NCBI RefSeq assembly: GCF_016055185.1
Contig: NZ_JAECVR010000002.1
Span: 62,001-126,000, forward strand
DNA from: Paenactinomyces guangxiensis
GTDB taxonomy: Bacteria; Bacillota; Bacilli; Thermoactinomycetales; Thermoactinomycetaceae
Direction: 5' to 3'
DNA: 64,000 bases
Part shown: piece by piece, positions 61,517 to 64,000 of the stretch
Position numbering within the stretch: position 1 is the stretch's first letter
Layout of the letters: the number at the start of each line of letters is the position of its first letter
Notes under the pieces: model-generated
Seen by the model: only the letters and a program-made list of their open reading frames with translations
The model's database searches: none
Told to the model about the DNA's origin: nothing
Position numbers and translations under genes: made by a program

Positions 61517-63277
61517 ATGAAAAAAAATAAGTTAGGGCTCTTTCATGTATATATTTGGTGCATGTCAATATTGAGACCTTATTTAGTTTCGGTTGTTATG
61601 TTAATTCTATGCGGATTAACTATTTCCGTTTGTGAGCTATATATACCAAAGTATATTCAGTATCTTATAGATAAAATTATTCCGAATCGAGATGTTTATT
61701 TATTGACAAAAAGTGCATTCATCGTGTTATTTTTTCTTGTTTTCAGATTTTTAGCGAGTTCTGGAAAAGAAATTTTGCAACGAAATATCCAGGAAAAGGC
61801 CACACGAGATTTGCAATTGAAAATGTTGAAGAAGTTGCACCGTTTAGGTTTACCTTTTATTGAGAAAAATACGACAGGCAAAATCCTGTCCCTACTGAAT
61901 ACGGAAGTTGCAGCGATGCAAAAACTATATGGACTTCACTTTCCGGAGATGGTTCAATATGCGTTATTCTCTGTAGTGGCAATCTTTTTAATGTTGAATC
62001 TTAGTGTAAAGCTTTCATTAATTATAATTCCATGTTTTTTTCTGTATTATATAATCGGTCCATACTTGGAGAAGCAAGCATCTTTGGCTGCAAATGATTT
62101 GGCTACAAGCCAAATCAACCTTGGTCAAAAACTTTATGAAAGCATTTCATCCTTGACGGAACTGAGGGCTAATAACGCATGTGATTGGGATTTGCAAAGA
62201 GCCATGCGTGAGACTGAAACGAACATAAATTGTTATACAAAACGTTATTGGTACGCATATTGGAGAGGCACCTGTCGTCGTTTATCTTACTATACTGGGG
62301 CCGTTGCTCTGTTTATTTATGGTTTTTTTTTAATAGGCCAACACAAACTGTCTGTTGGAGGATTTGTCGCATTTCTGTTAATTTATTTTAATACAATGTC
62401 CAAATTAACATCCGTTATAACGGCGATAACTGAACAAAAAATTCTCATGTTTCAAGCGGAAAAGATCTACTCCTTTATGAATGAGAAAGAGGAAGTCAAG
62501 GAGCCTAAAAATCCTAATCCATTCTCAAAAATTAAGGGACAGATTACCTTTGAAAATGTACAATTTTCTTACGGAAATGAACAACGGGTGCTTAAAGGTC
62601 TCAATTTTACGATTTCTCCGGGAGAAAAGGTGGGCTTTGTTGGTCATAGTGGTTCCGGCAAGTCAACCATTCTGAAACTTTTTGGTCGTTTTTACGATCC
62701 ACAACAAGGTAAGATTTATTTGGATGGAATCCCTATAGAAAAACTGTCATTTGCCCATTTGCGTAGCTACATCGGTTTTGTATTTCAGGATATTTACTTG
62801 TTTGGCACAACCATTCGCGAAAATATTCGATTTTCCAAGCCAGAAGCAACTGATAGTGAAATCATCGAAGCAGCTAAAGCCGCTTATCTTCACGATTTTA
62901 TCATGGAGCTGCCTGATAAATATGATACTTACATAGGAGAGAGGGGGGTAAAGCTTTCTGGAGGACAAAGACAGCGCTTGGCACTTGCTCGTATTTTTTT
63001 GAGTGCCCCTACTGTAGTAATATTGGATGAGCCTACTTCATCCTTAGACAATCTAAGCGAGGGAAATATACAACAATCTTTGAAATCTTTTTTCAGAAAT
63101 CATACCGTGATAACTGTTGCTCATAGGCTAAGCACCATTCGTCACTATGATAAAATAATTGTAATTAACAAAGGAAATATAACCGAGATTGGTACGTATG
63201 ATGAGTTAGTTCAGAAAAAAGGGGCGTTTTATAGATTACAAAAAAAAGAAGGGGTAAAGCGGATCATTTATGAATAA
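61517..63277 (+). CDS. ABC exporter half-transporter 1
   Basis: The 586-residue protein has six transmembrane helices (residues ~18-300, from WCMSILRPYLVSVVMLILCG) and an ATPase domain: Walker A GHSGSGKSTILKLF, Q-loop FVFQDIYLFG, signature LSGGQRQRLALARIF and Walker B VVILDEPTSS followed by the AHRLSTIRHYD His. It is of the MsbA/BmrA type. The ATG at 61517 has only a weak distant site. Its last codons overlap the start of the next transporter gene by 8 bases, so the two half-transporters are made together and probably pair to export the product or give self-resistance. Confidence 0.93.
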   Translation: MKKNKLGLFHVYIWCMSILRPYLVSVVMLILCGLTISVCELYIPKYIQYLIDKIIPNRDVYLLTKSAFIVLFFLVFRFLASSGKEILQRNIQEKATRDLQLKMLKKLHRLGLPFIEKNTTGKILSLLNTEVAAMQKLYGLHFPEMVQYALFSVVAIFLMLNLSVKLSLIIIPCFFLYYIIGPYLEKQASLAANDLATSQINLGQKLYESISSLTELRANNACDWDLQRAMRETETNINCYTKRYWYAYWRGTCRRLSYYTGAVALFIYGFFLIGQHKLSVGGFVAFLLIYFNTMSKLTSVITAITEQKILMFQAEKIYSFMNEKEEVKEPKNPNPFSKIKGQITFENVQFSYGNEQRVLKGLNFTISPGEKVGFVGHSGSGKSTILKLFGRFYDPQQGKIYLDGIPIEKLSFAHLRSYIGFVFQDIYLFGTTIRENIRFSKPEATDSEIIEAAKAAYLHDFIMELPDKYDTYIGERGVKLSGGQRQRLALARIFLSAPTVVILDEPTSSLDNLSEGNIQQSLKSFFRNHTVITVAHRLSTIRHYDKIIVINKGNITEIGTYDELVQKKGAFYRLQKKEGVKRIIYE

Positions 63278-64000
63278 TGTGAAGTGGATTCTAATGTATA
63301 TAAAGGGCATTCGATTGATATATATATCTTCCATCTTACTTTTGCTGCTTGAATCGATTGCTTATATTTATACAATTCAATTACAGCAAAAAATGATAGA
63401 CGATGTGATTGTTAACGGGATGTATAGTAACTTCTGGGATGTATTGCTGTTAATCATTCTGTGCTATATCACTTATTCACTATTATTTGTGATTAACCCA
63501 TTTGTTCAAAGCAAAATCCATGGATCTGTCAAAAAGGTTTTGACGAAAGAAGCTCTTTCCCATTTGTACAGAATTCCACATGAACGGTTTCAAGAGAAAC
63601 GAACGGGACAATACGTACATTTTCTCTCCAATGAAATCCCCATTGTTGCGAGGTTTATCGGAGAAGATATTTCCGATACCATAAAATATATTGTTAATAC
63701 ATTTGTTATCTGCCTCTTGATCGCTTTAACAAACATATGGATGTTTGTGTGTGTATTGGCATTATGCATGGTATATTTAAAAAGTGTACGATATTTCTCG
63801 CAAAAACAAAAAGAAATTTCAACGCATATGCAAAAAGATAAAGGAAATTTAATCGCCATATTAGAAGAAGGTGTTGCATCTACACGCGAGATTATTGCTT
63901 TTAATCAAATGAAGTGGTGGGAGGCGAAATATTTAGACATATTTCAAAGGTATTATAGTAGAGTTATTGAGGAAGGAAAGTGGAGAGTTAAGCAGATTTT
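63270..64000 (+). CDS. ABC exporter half-transporter 2, N-terminal part (runs off right edge)
   Basis: Only the membrane domain of this half-transporter lies in the window (244 residues read by hand from ATG 63270 without a stop). It begins MNNVKWILMYIKGIRLIYIS and has at least four membrane helices with the intervening coupling-type helices (HLYRIPHERFQEKRTGQYVH), as in type I ABC exporters. It overlaps the previous gene by eight bases. The nucleotide-binding domain would follow beyond the edge. Pairing with the previous half-transporter is the natural expectation, and the cluster certainly continues to the right. Confidence 0.85.
   Translation, partial: MNNVKWILMYIKGIRLIYISSILLLLLESIAYIYTIQLQQKMIDDVIVNGMYSNFWDVLLLIILCYITYSLLFVINPFVQSKIHGSVKKVLTKEALSHLYRIPHERFQEKRTGQYVHFLSNEIPIVARFIGEDISDTIKYIVNTFVICLLIALTNIWMFVCVLALCMVYLKSVRYFSQKQKEISTHMQKDKGNLIAILEEGVASTREIIAFNQMKWWEAKYLDIFQRYYSRVIEEGKWRVKQI

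Noticed and set aside
60377..63277. Lantibiotic or bacteriocin system (C39 peptidase plus ABC exporter)
   Set aside because: The C39 domain is not fused to the exporter, no double-glycine leader peptide gene was found between 51 and 64 kb, and an NRPS is adjacent.

Overview
The window looks like a chromosomal segment of a Gram-positive, spore-forming Bacillota, probably class Bacilli (Thermoactinomycetaceae or a related Bacillus-like family; the genus cannot be fixed from the sequence). The evidence is strong AGGAGG-type ribosome binding sites with many GTG/TTG starts, the sporulation-associated pair prkA-yhbH, a lipobox lipoprotein, a one-TM Ser/Thr kinase, and cre-like catabolite sites.\n\nRegion 1 (1-14.5 kb) is ordinary housekeeping: the ATP-binding end of a pps/rph-type gene, two HAD phosphatases, a predicted ABC-class ATPase, rnhA, queG, ogt, a DUF6612-like lipoprotein, an amidase-domain protein, trmL, an MTAP-like phosphorylase, prkA and yhbH. 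Region 2 (14.46-24.81 kb) is an inserted defence island: a DUF3800 protein, a zinc-ribbon protein and a complete four-gene Wadjet (JetABCD) anti-plasmid system. It lies between two near-identical ~140-bp copies of the 3' end of yhbH, so the edges of the insertion can be read directly.\n\nRegion 3 (25-38 kb) is a patchwork. Intact are formamidase with its FmdB partner, a Ser/Thr kinase, a GH127 beta-L-arabinofuranosidase and an AraC regulator. Around them lie relics: a nuclease pseudogene, two group II intron ends, a decayed CRISPR array, a tRNA 3' half, a frameshifted sugar symporter, a broken tyrosine recombinase, a Fic-like protein without its catalytic motif and an IS3 remnant. Region 4 (38.2-49.6 kb) is a nine-gene catabolic operon whose parts (DUF4867 protein, SSS symporter, YihQ-like GH31 enzyme, fucose-isomerase-like protein, PfkA-like kinase, GntR regulator, class II aldolase, aldehyde dehydrogenase, AEC permease) fit an Embden-Meyerhof-type sulfoquinovose pathway that oxidises sulfolactaldehyde to sulfolactate.\n\nRegion 5 (49.6-64 kb) begins with an IS5/IS427-type element. 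It then becomes visibly AT-richer and holds a peptide natural-product cluster that runs off the right edge: a seryl-tRNA-synthetase-like amino acid:[carrier protein] ligase, an ATP-grasp ligase, a 1899-residue NRPS (half C-A-T-C-A-T, no thioesterase), an NlpC/P60 protein and a C39-like cysteine peptidase (both apparently cytoplasmic), and two ABC exporter half-transporters. I recognise no known product; this cluster is the best candidate here for an undescribed system.
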